Source of the DNA: Methylobacterium sp. E-005
GTDB lineage: Bacteria > Pseudomonadota > Alphaproteobacteria > Rhizobiales > Beijerinckiaceae
Reading direction: 5' to 3'
Length of the DNA: 64,000 nucleotides
NCBI RefSeq assembly: GCF_022829725.1
Contig: NZ_JAKSYG010000062.1
Location: 62,001-126,000, forward strand
Positions 29,697 to 38,395 of this stretch are shown here, one piece after another. Position numbers and translations under genes: made by a program. Under the pieces are notes generated by a model that saw nothing but the letters and a program-made list of their open reading frames with translations, had not been told where the DNA came from and made no database searches. Numbering within the stretch: position 1 is the stretch's first letter; each line of letters starts with the position of its first letter.

Positions 29697-30797
29697 TCGT
29701 CCGCCCCCTACAATCGGTGCGGCTGGTCGGACACCGGGCATGCCCGAATCGGACCGTGGCGCCCGCCGCGTGGCCTGCATCCCGATAGGCCGGCCGGACG
29801 ATCTGCGCGCCCACCGATCACGCGCTGACCTGTGCCCCGCACTGGCGGCACGCACGGCCTTCGCAGTGCCGCTTAGGATGCCGCCCGACGCTATGGGCAG
29901 CGCGCCCCGCTGACGCGCGGTCTTCACACGAGATGGCTGGGCCACGTTCAATCTTGAGGGCAGCGACCGGTGGCCCGCCACCAGGTAGGTCGAACGTGCC
30001 GCGGTCCTCAAAGGCCTCGCCGCCTGTAGCGGACGCTACCGATCGAGGGCGATCCGTGGGTCCCGTCGATTGAGACGGCCTGGGCGCCGGATCGGGTTGG
30101 CACCGAGCGGCGGCGCGATGGCGATTACGCCGATGGCACCACTCCGTGGTGCCTGATGTCGAACCGGGGTGCTGGCGGCCTGTCGCGCAGCCTCGTCCGC
30201 TTCAAGCGAGTCCCGACCCACCTTGCATAGGGTTTCAACGCTGGTCATGCCTCGCATCCACAGCCGATAGACGGATGTGTCTGCTCGACGCGGCAATCTG
30301 CTTGTATTGAGTCAGATATCGAGCTGGTCAAGCGTACTGTCCGAGCCTGCAGACACCGCCGTTCGACAAGACAGCGCGGAGCTGCAATTTCCGTGATTGT
30401 GCCGTCACGCTTCATCATCTATGGGTGCGGCACCAGCGACTGTGCCGATACGGCCAGCGATCTCACCCGTGATGGTCGCCGATCACAAAGCGATCGATCG
30501 GGTCGGAGCTAGGCTCGTCTCCCACGAGCGGAACGGGCTCCGGGGCGGGCAATAACAAGACGAGCCGTCCTGCGCGGGCGATCCGGATCACGCTGTCATA
30601 GGCCGTAGCCGGCATTGCAGCATGCGCGCGGTCGCAACGCGCGACAGGCCGGCACCGGGCAGTGCTCGGGCGCTGCGCGACGATCCTGAGGAAACGATCC
30701 GGAAGGCAGGCGCGGGACATCCCGCTGCCGATCTGATCCGTGTCCAATCCGCGGAGGTGCTCGCCAGGCACGTCCGACAATCAACCGGGATCCGACT
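29697..30797. other. 1.1-kb region with no supportable gene
   Basis: The longest geneless stretch of the window. Contains a perfect 8-bp hairpin, GGCACCAC/GTGGTGCC at 30135-30153 with a 3-base loop. Small frames on the minus strand (30036-30296 and 30463-30615) lack ribosome sites and recognisable features. It may be decayed sequence, a cryptic small-RNA locus, or simply a long regulatory region in front of mqo. Confidence 0.5.
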
Positions 30798-32522
30798 ATG
30801 CGTGCCGACGACGAAACCATGCCCTTCCACGACCGGCACCGGCAGACCGCACCACTCAATCGGCGACAACTCCTCGGCACCGCCGCGACGGGCCTTGCGG
30901 TGGCCGCGCTGCCGCCGTGCCTGGCGCAGGCCGAGGCAGCCGACAGCAAGGTCGATGTCCTGCTGATCGGGGGCGGCATCATGAGCGCGACGCTGGGTGT
31001 CTGGCTGAACGAACTCGAGCCGAACTGGTCGATCCAGATGGTGGAGCGCCTGGATCAGGTCGCTATGGAGAGCTCGAACGGCTGGAACAATGCCGGCACG
31101 GGCCACTCCGCCCTCGCCGAGCTGAATTATACGCCCGAGAAGAACGGCACGGTCGAGATCCCGAAGGCGGTCGAGATCAACGAGGCGTTCCAAGTCACCC
31201 GCCAGTTTTTGGCCTATCAGGTCAAGACCGGCGTGATGCGGGATCCGCGCACCTTCATCAATTATACGCCGCACATGAGCTTCGTCTGGGGTGACGACAA
31301 CATCGCCTTTCTAAAGAAGCGCTGGGAGGCGCTGAAGGCCAGCCCGCTTTTCGCCGGCATGGAATATTCGGAGGATCCGGAGCAGCTGCGCAAATGGGTG
31401 CCGTTGATGATGGACGGCCGTGACCCGAAGCAGAAGGTCGCCGCCACGTGGTCGCCCCTCGGCACCGATTGCGAATGGGGCGAGGTGACCCGGCAATACG
31501 TCGCCTATCTGCAGAAGCAGCCGCGCTTCAAGCTGCGCGTCTCGACCGAGGTTGAGAGCATCGTGAAGAACGCCGACGGGTCCTGGCGGGTGACCTCCAA
31601 GAACCTCAAGGATGGGTCTCTGCAGAGCGTCGACGCGAAGTTCGTCTTCATCGGCGCGGGCGGTGGCGCGCTGCACCTTCTGCAGAAGTCAGGCATCCCC
31701 GAGGGCGACGATTATGCCGGCTTCCCGGTGGGCGGCTCGTTCCTGATCAACGACAACCCCGACATCGCGACGCTTCATCTCGCGAAGGCCTACGGCAAGG
31801 CCTCGGTCGGCTCGCCGCCGATGTCGGTGCCGCATCTCGATACGCGCGTGCTCGGCGGCAAGCGCGTGATCCTGTTCGGACCGTTCGCGACCTTCTCGAC
31901 CAAGTTCCTCAAGGAGGGTTCGTATCTCGACCTCCTGTCGTCCACGACGACCAGCAACATCTGGCCGATGATGCGCGTCGGCATGGATGAGTTTCCCCTG
32001 GTCGAGTACCTCGCCGGACAGCTCATGCTGTCGGACGATGATCGCATCGCGGCCCTGCGGGAGTACTTTCCAAAGGCGAAGAAGGAGGACTGGCGCCTCT
32101 GGCAGGCGGGTCAGCGCGTGCAGATCATCAAGCGCGACCCACAGAAGGGCGGCGTCCTGAAGCTCGGAACCGAGATCGTCAACGCCAAGGACGGCAGCAT
32201 CGCGGCCCTGCTCGGCGCCTCGCCGGGCGCCTCGACGGCGGCACCGATCATGCTGCAGGTCCTGGAGAAGGTCTTTGCCAAGAACGTTGCCACGCCGGAA
32301 TGGCAGGCGAAGATCCGCGAGATCGTCCCGAGCTACGGCACGAAGCTCAACGACGATCCGGACCGTGTCGCGCAGGAATGGGCCGCCACCAGCGCCGCGC
32401 TTCAGCTGCCCGCACCGCCGCAGATCGACCGCGCAGAGTTGAAGCCGGTCCCCAGCGGCAGCACCGTGCTGAACAGCAATCCCGAGACGGTCAAGGAGCC
32501 GGTTCACGACCTCGCGCCGTAA
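30798..32522 (+). CDS. mqo: Malate:quinone oxidoreductase with N-terminal twin-arginine signal
   Basis: 574 residues. Oxidises malate to oxaloacetate and passes electrons to the quinone pool. Mqo signatures: [15 protein letters not shown] (FAD Rossmann), [82 protein letters not shown] and [16 protein letters not shown]. Unusually, residues about 20-48 form a Tat-type signal (NRRQLLG, hydrophobic core, AQAEA). Typical Mqo has no export signal and sits on the cytoplasmic face. ATG 30819 is an alternative start that keeps the Tat motif. It converges on DUF3750. Confidence 0.92.
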   Translation: MRADDETMPFHDRHRQTAPLNRRQLLGTAATGLAVAALPPCLAQAEAADSKVDVLLIGGGIMSATLGVWLNELEPNWSIQMVERLDQVAMESSNGWNNAGTGHSALAELNYTPEKNGTVEIPKAVEINEAFQVTRQFLAYQVKTGVMRDPRTFINYTPHMSFVWGDDNIAFLKKRWEALKASPLFAGMEYSEDPEQLRKWVPLMMDGRDPKQKVAATWSPLGTDCEWGEVTRQYVAYLQKQPRFKLRVSTEVESIVKNADGSWRVTSKNLKDGSLQSVDAKFVFIGAGGGALHLLQKSGIPEGDDYAGFPVGGSFLINDNPDIATLHLAKAYGKASVGSPPMSVPHLDTRVLGGKRVILFGPFATFSTKFLKEGSYLDLLSSTTTSNIWPMMRVGMDEFPLVEYLAGQLMLSDDDRIAALREYFPKAKKEDWRLWQAGQRVQIIKRDPQKGGVLKLGTEIVNAKDGSIAALLGASPGASTAAPIMLQVLEKVFAKNVATPEWQAKIREIVPSYGTKLNDDPDRVAQEWAATSAALQLPAPPQIDRAELKPVPSGSTVLNSNPETVKEPVHDLAP

Positions 32523-32610
32523 GCAGCGGGGATCCGAGGATCGATGAGCGCCGTGGCCGTCTCCAGCGCGGGGCGGTCACAGCGCGGTCATCGCCCCGAT
32601 GAGGATACGC

Positions 32611-33345
32611 TCAGATCCCGATCCGGCCGAGGGCCGGCAGCTTGATTCCGGGACGTCGCAGATCGATCCCCGCCACGCCGCCGAGCAGATTCACCTCGAG
32701 ACCTTCGACCCAGCCGATCGTCAGGCCCGCATAGCCGGCGAGATTGACCCGTATCCCGGTGCGCGACGGCGTCCAGCCGATCCAGCGGCCGTCATAGGGG
32801 AAATCCTTGCCGATCGCCGTCGTGGGCAAGCTGGCCTGGATCTCCGGCACGGCCGCCATGATGGCGGCCACGAAGGTGTTCGAGTTCGGCCCCGGCCAGA
32901 CCACATAATCGCCGGGCCGGGCATAGCGGTACTCGGCGACGGCCTTTCGGATCCGGGGTAGCATCGCCTCGGCCGCCGCTCCGTCCGCCGCGAAGACGGT
33001 CTCGGGCGGGTTTCCGAACCACCGCCCATCCGGGACGAAACGGTCGATCCAGATCGGCTGCCCCCAGGCCGTGTAGTCGAAGCGCCGATAGGCGCCCTCG
33101 CCCTGACCCTTGATGACGATCCAGCTGTGCGTCGCCACGATCCCGCGCCAGCTCACCGTGCGCGCCGAGAAGATCCGGACGACCGCGCCCGGCTCGGTCT
33201 GGGCGGGTGGAAGCAGCCCGGCGCTTGAGCGGTCGGCGAGCCGCCAATCGCCGGTGGCCCGAAGCCAGTAGAGCGTGGCGGAGATCGCGACGGGCAGGAT
33301 AAAGAGGGCGACGAGCGCGAGGAGCGCGATCCGGATCAGGGTCAC
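32611..33345 (-). CDS. DUF3750 membrane-anchored protein
   Basis: 244 residues from GTG 33345, chosen because the first residues (TLIRIALLALVALFILPVAIS) then form an N-terminal membrane anchor; the upstream in-frame extension has no protein character. Domain signs: VVRIFSARTVSWRGIVATHSWIVIKG, FDYTAWGQPIWIDRF, RYARPGDYVVWPGPNSNTFVAAIMAAVPEI and FPYDGRWIG. This fits DUF3750, a proteobacterial family with conserved HSW and PGPNSNTF motifs of unknown biochemical role. It lies 91 bases downstream of the CitG-like gene. Confidence 0.75.
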   Translation of the reverse strand: MTLIRIALLALVALFILPVAISATLYWLRATGDWRLADRSSAGLLPPAQTEPGAVVRIFSARTVSWRGIVATHSWIVIKGQGEGAYRRFDYTAWGQPIWIDRFVPDGRWFGNPPETVFAADGAAAEAMLPRIRKAVAEYRYARPGDYVVWPGPNSNTFVAAIMAAVPEIQASLPTTAIGKDFPYDGRWIGWTPSRTGIRVNLAGYAGLTIGWVEGLEVNLLGGVAGIDLRRPGIKLPALGRIGI

Positions 33346-33436
33346 AGGAGGCCGGGGCAGGGGGGAAAGGGAACGCTTATCTGGGTATGGCCCGGTTCCG
33401 GCGGAATGCGACCGAAGTGGCGCCTGGCGGGCGCTC

Positions 33437-34432
33437 CTACGGATACTGCCCTGTCCCCAGGGCATCGAGCAGCAGCGTCGCCGCGAGGAGATCGGCGCAG
33501 CCTCCGGGGCTCAGCCGCGCCGTCACGAAGCTCCGGTGGACCGTCGCCGCACGATCGCGCCAACCCGGTGTCCCGATGCCGCCCCCCGCGATGAAGGCCG
33601 CCGCTTCCGCGCGCGCGGCCGCCAGCCCGTTTGCGCCCCCGCGATGGAGCAGGTTCGTATCGTCGACAACGGCCAGCAGGGCGAAGAAACACTCGACGCG
33701 TGCAGCCTCCGGATCGTCGGGCGCACGGATGCGGCCCAGGCGCAGAGCCGGCAATCCGACCTCGCGGATCGTCGGAAAACCGGCGGCCGCTTCGGCACTG
33801 GCACCGCCGACGCCATAGCGCCGTGCCGCGCGACCGCCGTGGCTCGATGGTGAGGCCGGCACCCGGCTGATATCCGCGCCCCAGCGTGCACCGACCGTCA
33901 CCGCGTAGGCCTCCGCGGAGACCGGCTGTCCGCCGGTCGCACCCGCTGCCGCGCAGATCAGGCCCAGCGAAAAGATGGCCCCGCGATGCGCGTTGATCCC
34001 ATGGGTGGCGCGCATCATCGCGGCCTCCGCGCGGATACCGATGGTGCGGAGATCCGCCATCGCGGCACCGTGCGCGCCGGCCACAACGAATTCCGCAAAG
34101 TACGGCCGCAGGGACTCCGCGCTGCGGCGCAGCGTGTCGGCATCCATGTCGTCGTGGCTGCCGGAATCCACGGGACTGACGAGGCCGGGCTTCGGCCAGG
34201 TCTCCAGCTCGCCGATCAGAGCGGCATACGCGAGGTCGGCGACGTGCTCGGCGTCGATCCCGCCGGCGCCGGCTTCGGCCCCGATCGACGGGATGGCGAG
34301 GAAGCGATGCTGGCGCAGGGTCGGGCTCCCGGCGGCGCGCGTCGGCGCCGCCCGTGACGGGGCGGATCCGCGCCGTATACCAGAACGCCGGTCTCCGCCT
34401 ATTTCGGCGAAGCGGCGCCTAGGCCGCCGCAA
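33437..34432 (-). CDS. CitG/MdcB-like triphosphoribosyl-dephospho-CoA synthase family protein
   Basis: The conserved part begins near residue 60 (DAEHVADLAYAALIGELETWPKPGLVS) and has PVDSGSHDDMD, THGINAHRGAIFSLGLICAAAGA and SPGGCADLLAATLLLDAL, all CitG/MdcB hallmarks. These enzymes make the dephospho-CoA-derived prosthetic group precursor of citrate lyase or malonate decarboxylase, but neither system is visible here. There is no ATG or GTG before the conserved core; the only early start is TTG 34432, inside the end of the CoA-transferase gene, and the first 40 residues look non-coding (many Arg, Pro). The true start may be a CTG near 34310 or the gene may be impaired. Confidence 0.75.
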   Translation of the reverse strand: MRRPRRRFAEIGGDRRSGIRRGSAPSRAAPTRAAGSPTLRQHRFLAIPSIGAEAGAGGIDAEHVADLAYAALIGELETWPKPGLVSPVDSGSHDDMDADTLRRSAESLRPYFAEFVVAGAHGAAMADLRTIGIRAEAAMMRATHGINAHRGAIFSLGLICAAAGATGGQPVSAEAYAVTVGARWGADISRVPASPSSHGGRAARRYGVGGASAEAAAGFPTIREVGLPALRLGRIRAPDDPEAARVECFFALLAVVDDTNLLHRGGANGLAAARAEAAAFIAGGGIGTPGWRDRAATVHRSFVTARLSPGGCADLLAATLLLDALGTGQYP

Positions 34433-36398
34433 CGGCCGGCGAGATCCGCTTGCGCGCCTTCTTGTCCTCCGTACTGCTCAGGAAAGCCTGAGCCTCCTCC
34501 TTCCGCTCGAAGACGTGCGGGGCAACGCCGCGTCTGGTCAGCGCCTCCTCCATCTTCAGGCGTAGGAAGGCGCTGGTCGCGTAGCGGGTCGTCGTGGCGT
34601 AGTAATTCGCCTGCAGATACTGAAGCACCCCGGCGTAATCATCGACGAGGTTCTCGTTGAGGCGGAAGCCATCGTGATTGATCACGGCGTTGACCCGCTG
34701 GCCGGCCTTTCGGCACGCCTCTACGATGGTCATGCGCAACTCGTCCATGTCGCCCTTCACCCGGCAGTACCAGCCCTCCAGGTTGATGAAGAGGATATTG
34801 CGCTCGCCGTCATAGCTGACGCGCGACGTCAGATCGAGGTTGAGGAGATCCGCAACCAAATCCATCGGCTCATCGCGGAAGATGCGCGGGTCCATCGGCA
34901 CCGGGTTCCGGACGACGGGTGCAAAGTCCATGTGGGCGAGAATATCCCGCTCAATGTCGATCCCGGGCGCCACCTCGACCAGTTCCAACCCTTCGGCCGT
35001 CAGCTGGAAGACGCAGCGCTCAGTGACGTAGAGGACCGGCTGCGAACGTTCGACCGCGTAGGGCCCCGAGAAGGTGTTCTGCTGGACTCGGGTGACGAAC
35101 TTGCGGGCCTTGCCCTCGCTGACGATCCGGACCTGCCCATCATTGACCGCGATCTCCAGCCCGCCGGCCGTGAAGGTGCCGGCGAAGACGACGGTCCGGG
35201 CATTCTGCGAGATGTTGATGAAGCCGCCGCAGCCGTTGAGCTTGCCGCCGAACCGCGAGGTGTTGACGTTGCCGGCGGCATCGCACTCGGCCATGCCGAG
35301 GCAGGTCATGTCGAGGCCGCCGCCATCGTAGAAGTCGAACATCTGGTTCTGATCGATGATGCAGTCGGCATTGGTGGCCGCGCCGAAACTCGAGCCCGAT
35401 GCCAGCACGCCGCCGACCGCGCCGGCCTCGGTGGTCAGGGTGATGTAGGGCGTGATCTTCTCCTCATTGGCCACCGACGAGATGCCCTCCGGGGCGCCGA
35501 CGCCCAGATTGACCACGCCATTCAGCGGCAGTTCGAAGGCGGCCCGGCGCGCGATGATCTTGCGCTCGTTCAGTGCCATGCGCTTGATGCCGGTGACCGG
35601 AACGCGGATCTCACCGGCGAGGGCGGCGTCATGCATCACGCCGTAATTCATGCGGTGCATCTCGGGCTCGGCGACCACGACGCAATCGACCAGGATGCCG
35701 GGGACCCGCACGTCCTTCGGCAACAGGTAGCCATCGTCGACGATGCGCTCGACCTGCGCGATGACGATGCCGCCATTGTTGCGGGCCGCCATCGCCTGGG
35801 CGAGACAATCGAGGGTCAGCGCCTCCTTCTCGTAGGACAGGTTGCCCGATGGGTCCGCGGAGGTCGCGCGGATGAAGGCGACGTCGATCTTGGTGGCCGT
35901 GTAGAACAGCCACTCTTCGCCATCGACCTCGACGAGCTTGACGATGTCCTCCGTGGTCAGCTCGTTGACCTTGGCACCGCCGTGGCGTGGATCGACGTAG
36001 GTCTTCAGGCCTACCTTCGAGAATAGGCCCGGCTGACCGGCCGCGCAGGCCCGGTAGAGCTGCGAGATCACCCCCTGGGGCAGGTTGTAGCCGCGGATCA
36101 GGTTGTCCTGCGCGGCCCTGGCGACCTTCGGCATGCGGCCGAAATTGGCCGCGATGACACGCGACAGCAGGCCATCATGGTGCAGACGGCCGGTGCCGAG
36201 ACCTTTGCTGTCGCCCGCGCCCGCCGTCATGATCAGCGTCAGGCCCCGGGGCGAACCGGTCTCGACGAAGCGGGCCTCCAGGGCGGCGTGAAGCGCTTCC
36301 GGGATGCAGCTCTGGACGAAGCCCGTGGTGGTGAGGACGTCGTTCTCGCGGATCAGCGCAATCGCCTCCTGCGCCGAGATCACCTTGTTCTTCCTCAT
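34419..36398 (-). CDS. Acyl-CoA:acetate/3-ketoacid CoA-transferase (YdiF-like) with C-terminal extension
   Basis: 659 residues. Two CoA-transferase family I domains are fused in one chain: alpha-like (about 5-260) and beta-like (about 280-510), with the catalytic Glu324 in LTTEAGAVGG and oxyanion-type segments LGVGAPEGIS. It transfers CoA between short acyl-CoAs and carboxylates such as acetate or propionate. Typical YdiF-type proteins are about 520-530 residues; here roughly 145 extra residues follow (about 512-659), with NILFINLEGWYCRVKGDM and HVFERKEEAQAFL, which look somewhat like a STAS/SpoIIAA-type fold (inference). It overlaps the CitG-like frame by 14 bases. Confidence 0.88.
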   Translation of the reverse strand: MRKNKVISAQEAIALIRENDVLTTTGFVQSCIPEALHAALEARFVETGSPRGLTLIMTAGAGDSKGLGTGRLHHDGLLSRVIAANFGRMPKVARAAQDNLIRGYNLPQGVISQLYRACAAGQPGLFSKVGLKTYVDPRHGGAKVNELTTEDIVKLVEVDGEEWLFYTATKIDVAFIRATSADPSGNLSYEKEALTLDCLAQAMAARNNGGIVIAQVERIVDDGYLLPKDVRVPGILVDCVVVAEPEMHRMNYGVMHDAALAGEIRVPVTGIKRMALNERKIIARRAAFELPLNGVVNLGVGAPEGISSVANEEKITPYITLTTEAGAVGGVLASGSSFGAATNADCIIDQNQMFDFYDGGGLDMTCLGMAECDAAGNVNTSRFGGKLNGCGGFINISQNARTVVFAGTFTAGGLEIAVNDGQVRIVSEGKARKFVTRVQQNTFSGPYAVERSQPVLYVTERCVFQLTAEGLELVEVAPGIDIERDILAHMDFAPVVRNPVPMDPRIFRDEPMDLVADLLNLDLTSRVSYDGERNILFINLEGWYCRVKGDMDELRMTIVEACRKAGQRVNAVINHDGFRLNENLVDDYAGVLQYLQANYYATTTRYATSAFLRLKMEEALTRRGVAPHVFERKEEAQAFLSSTEDKKARKRISPAVAAA

Positions 36399-37079
36399 AG
36401 AGTCCGTGATCCTCCCAGACTTCCGGCCGCACGACCGCTCGCGTCACGGACCGCTTTTAAGCACGCTCACCCACCGATCCTGCTCGACCCGGACGCATCC
36501 TGCTTGCAGACCTATGCGGTGTGAACCGCTTTTTTATTGCAGTGCATCACTAAATGCGGCGTCGCGACAGGCCGCTTGTCTCCGCCATCACTGTAAACTC
36601 TTATAGGGCGTCCGTGCTTCTGAAAAACTCTTCGGTGCAAAGTCAGAAAAAATCAGAGGCCGGCGCGGGCATGACCATACGGTTGGCAGCCTCGGCTTCG
36701 CTTAAGTCGGTTGGGCCGCGCTGCGCTCGACATTATCGCACCGTTGCTGCCTGTCGTGGGTCAGAGCGTGACCTGCCTTCGCTCTATGATGCCGCAGATG
36801 TTCAACCCAGAACTCGAAGATCCACAGCGAGGTTTTGAGACATCGCGGTTTGTGCCATCGGGGGTTACCGGTCTGGCTTGGCGGCGGTGCTGGTACGGCT
36901 TGGCGGAGCGTTGCGCGGGCGAACAGCACCGGTTCAAACGCAGCGCAGGCTTGCGGTGGCTCGGCCCCACATCGTGGAAACCGATGCGGACCCAACAATG
37001 CGACCGCTGGTGGGCGCGTAGAAGCCCGAAACTGCGCGCCGAAGCGCCCGAGCGTCAAACCAGGGCGCCAAAAACGTCA
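36399..37079. other. About 680 bases without a recognised gene
   Basis: It carries the promoter region of the CoA-transferase at its left end. A 5-bp hairpin GCGGT/ACCGC followed by six T (36516-36535, + strand) looks like a weak terminator, but no + strand gene precedes it. Locally AT-rich patches (36530-36660) contrast with the GC-rich flanks. No frame shows convincing coding character. Confidence 0.45.
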
Positions 37080-37099
37080 AACCCGCCAGAAGGCGGGTT
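37080..37099 (-). terminator. Terminator of the tRNA-Met gene
   Basis: AACCCGCC (37080-37087), AGAA loop, GGCGGGTT (37092-37099). On the minus strand the stem is followed within 5 bases by a run of T (complement of the A-run near 37070). It is 31 bases beyond the tRNA 3' end. Confidence 0.7.
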
Positions 37100-37129
37100 C
37101 GGTCATCCGAGTGAAACCAAGGCTTTTAG

Positions 37130-37206
37130 TGGTAGCGAGGGAGGGATTTGAACCCCCGACACAAGGATTATGATTCCTCTGCTCTAACCAGCTGAGCTAC
37201 CCCGCC
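37130..37206 (-). tRNA. tRNA-Met (CAT), elongator type
   Basis: A 77-base cloverleaf with encoded CCA (37130-37132). Acceptor GGCGGGG pairs with CCTCGCT including two G-T pairs. D-arm GCTCAGCTGGTTAGAGC; anticodon stem GAGGA/TCCTT around loop ATCATAA with anticodon CAT (37170-37172); T-arm GGGGG TTCAAAT CCCTC. The first pair is not the mismatch typical of initiator tRNA, and the stem lacks the three G-C pairs of tRNA-fMet, so it is the elongator. A CAT-anticodon tRNA-Ile2 (lysidine) cannot be fully excluded but fits less well. Confidence 0.95.
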
Positions 37207-37243
37207 CCAAGCCGAACCATCGTTCGGACGGTCGGCGCAGGCG

Positions 37244-37272
37244 GTATAGGGAGAGCCGGCGCACGGTGTCAA
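37244..37272 (-). promoter_or_regulatory. Consensus promoter of tRNA-Met
   Basis: On the minus strand TTGACA (37272-37267), 17-base spacer, CTATAC (37249-37244). The -35 is perfect and the -10 good. Transcription would start near 37237, giving a leader of about 30 bases before the tRNA. Confidence 0.75.
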
Positions 37273-37451
37273 CGGTTCCGCGCGGGCAAATGTGCGGCCT
37301 GAGTGAAGCGCCGCTGCCCGCGCGTGAGACCAAAACGGGTCACCGTTACGAAGCGGTATACGCGGCGCGCGGCCAGCCCCTGTGCCGCTCGACGCTCGAT
37401 GCTAGGATTCAGCCCCGGCTCGCTCAGCCGCCAACCTGCCTGGAGCGTTCG

Positions 37452-37883
37452 ATGACACGTCACAGCTGCAAACGCCTTGCCCTCTTGTTTGCCCTGGTGG
37501 CGTCGCCCGCCCTCGCGGCTGGGAAGGACACCACCTATCGGGCGACACTGGACGCTGCCAGCGAGGTGCCGGCCACACAATCCAAGGGGACCGGCGAGGT
37601 TACCGCCACGTTCGATCCGGCAACCCGGCGCCTCAGCTGGAAGGGCAGCTACAGCAACCTCACCGGACCCGTAACGGCGGCCCATTTCCATGGTCCGGCC
37701 AAGTCGGGGGAGAATGCCGGCGTCCTGGTGCCGGTAACCGCCTCGACCAGCCCGTTCACCGGCGAGGCAACGCTCGACGAAACCAAGGCCGCGGATCTCG
37801 AGGCCGGCCGCATCTACTTCAATGTTCACACGGCGGCGAACCCGAAGGGTGAGATCCGCGGGCAGGTGGTTCGCGCGCCCTGA
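37452..37883 (+). CDS. Secreted CHRD-domain protein
   Basis: 143 residues from ATG 37452, with GGAG 6 bases upstream; the frame is open further up but overlaps the tRNA promoter. A signal peptide spans residues 1-24 (LALLFALVASPALAA). The mature part is one CHRD domain: TYRATLDAASEVPATQSKGTG, ATFDPATRRLSWKGSYSNLTGPVTAAHFHGPA, and IYFNVHTAANPKGEIRGQVV. CHRD domains (named from chordin) occur in many secreted bacterial proteins with unclear roles, possibly binding. Monocistronic in appearance. Confidence 0.88.
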   Translation: MTRHSCKRLALLFALVASPALAAGKDTTYRATLDAASEVPATQSKGTGEVTATFDPATRRLSWKGSYSNLTGPVTAAHFHGPAKSGENAGVLVPVTASTSPFTGEATLDETKAADLEAGRIYFNVHTAANPKGEIRGQVVRAP

Positions 37884-37955
37884 TCGCCCGGGACCGCCAC
37901 CTCGACGCGGGTCCGAAGCCCCGGTAGGCGGAGACATCCCCTGCCGGAGTTCCCG

Positions 37956-38294
37956 ATGAAGCAGATTGAGGCCATCATCGCCTGGACGCCCATTCGTTGG
38001 GCAGACTTGAAACCCGAAACCGCCGGACAGGTGGTTGTCCTGCCCGCCGCCGATGAGACGGGGGTGGCGAAACGCTACATGATGCGCGCGGGCGCCAGCT
38101 CGTCCGCGCTGGCGACGTTGTCGGACGAGGCCCGCATCGCCCGGCTCTTCATCGATTTCCAGACCCTCGTCGTCCGCGACGGCATCGACCCTCAGGTCGC
38201 GCACCGTGCTTTCCTGGCGATTGACGAGTACCGGTTCCGGATCGCCCCAGACACCGAGGGGGCTGAATTCGAGGATCCGCCCGAGGAGGATTAG
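37956..38294 (+). CDS. Hypothetical acidic protein
   Basis: 112 residues, no signal peptide or membrane segment. Ends in a strongly acidic tail (EGAEFEDPPEED). The middle (SDEARIARLFIDFQTLVVRDGIDPQVAHRAFLAIDEYR) looks helical and well ordered. A GGAG ribosome site lies about 8 bases before the ATG. No family recognised; neighbours give no hint. Confidence 0.6.
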   Translation: MKQIEAIIAWTPIRWADLKPETAGQVVVLPAADETGVAKRYMMRAGASSSALATLSDEARIARLFIDFQTLVVRDGIDPQVAHRAFLAIDEYRFRIAPDTEGAEFEDPPEED

Positions 38295-38395
38295 CCGGGT
38301 CAGCCTCCCATCACGCAGGCGTGAGAATAAAGAATACACATCATCGAGCCGCGCCCTATGTCATGGCATCGCTCTGGCCCCCTCGGAGACCGGTC

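Noticed and set aside
30463-30615. Possible 50-residue minus-strand protein upstream of mqo
   Set aside because: Reasonable composition but no ribosome site and no recognisable feature; not enough to call.
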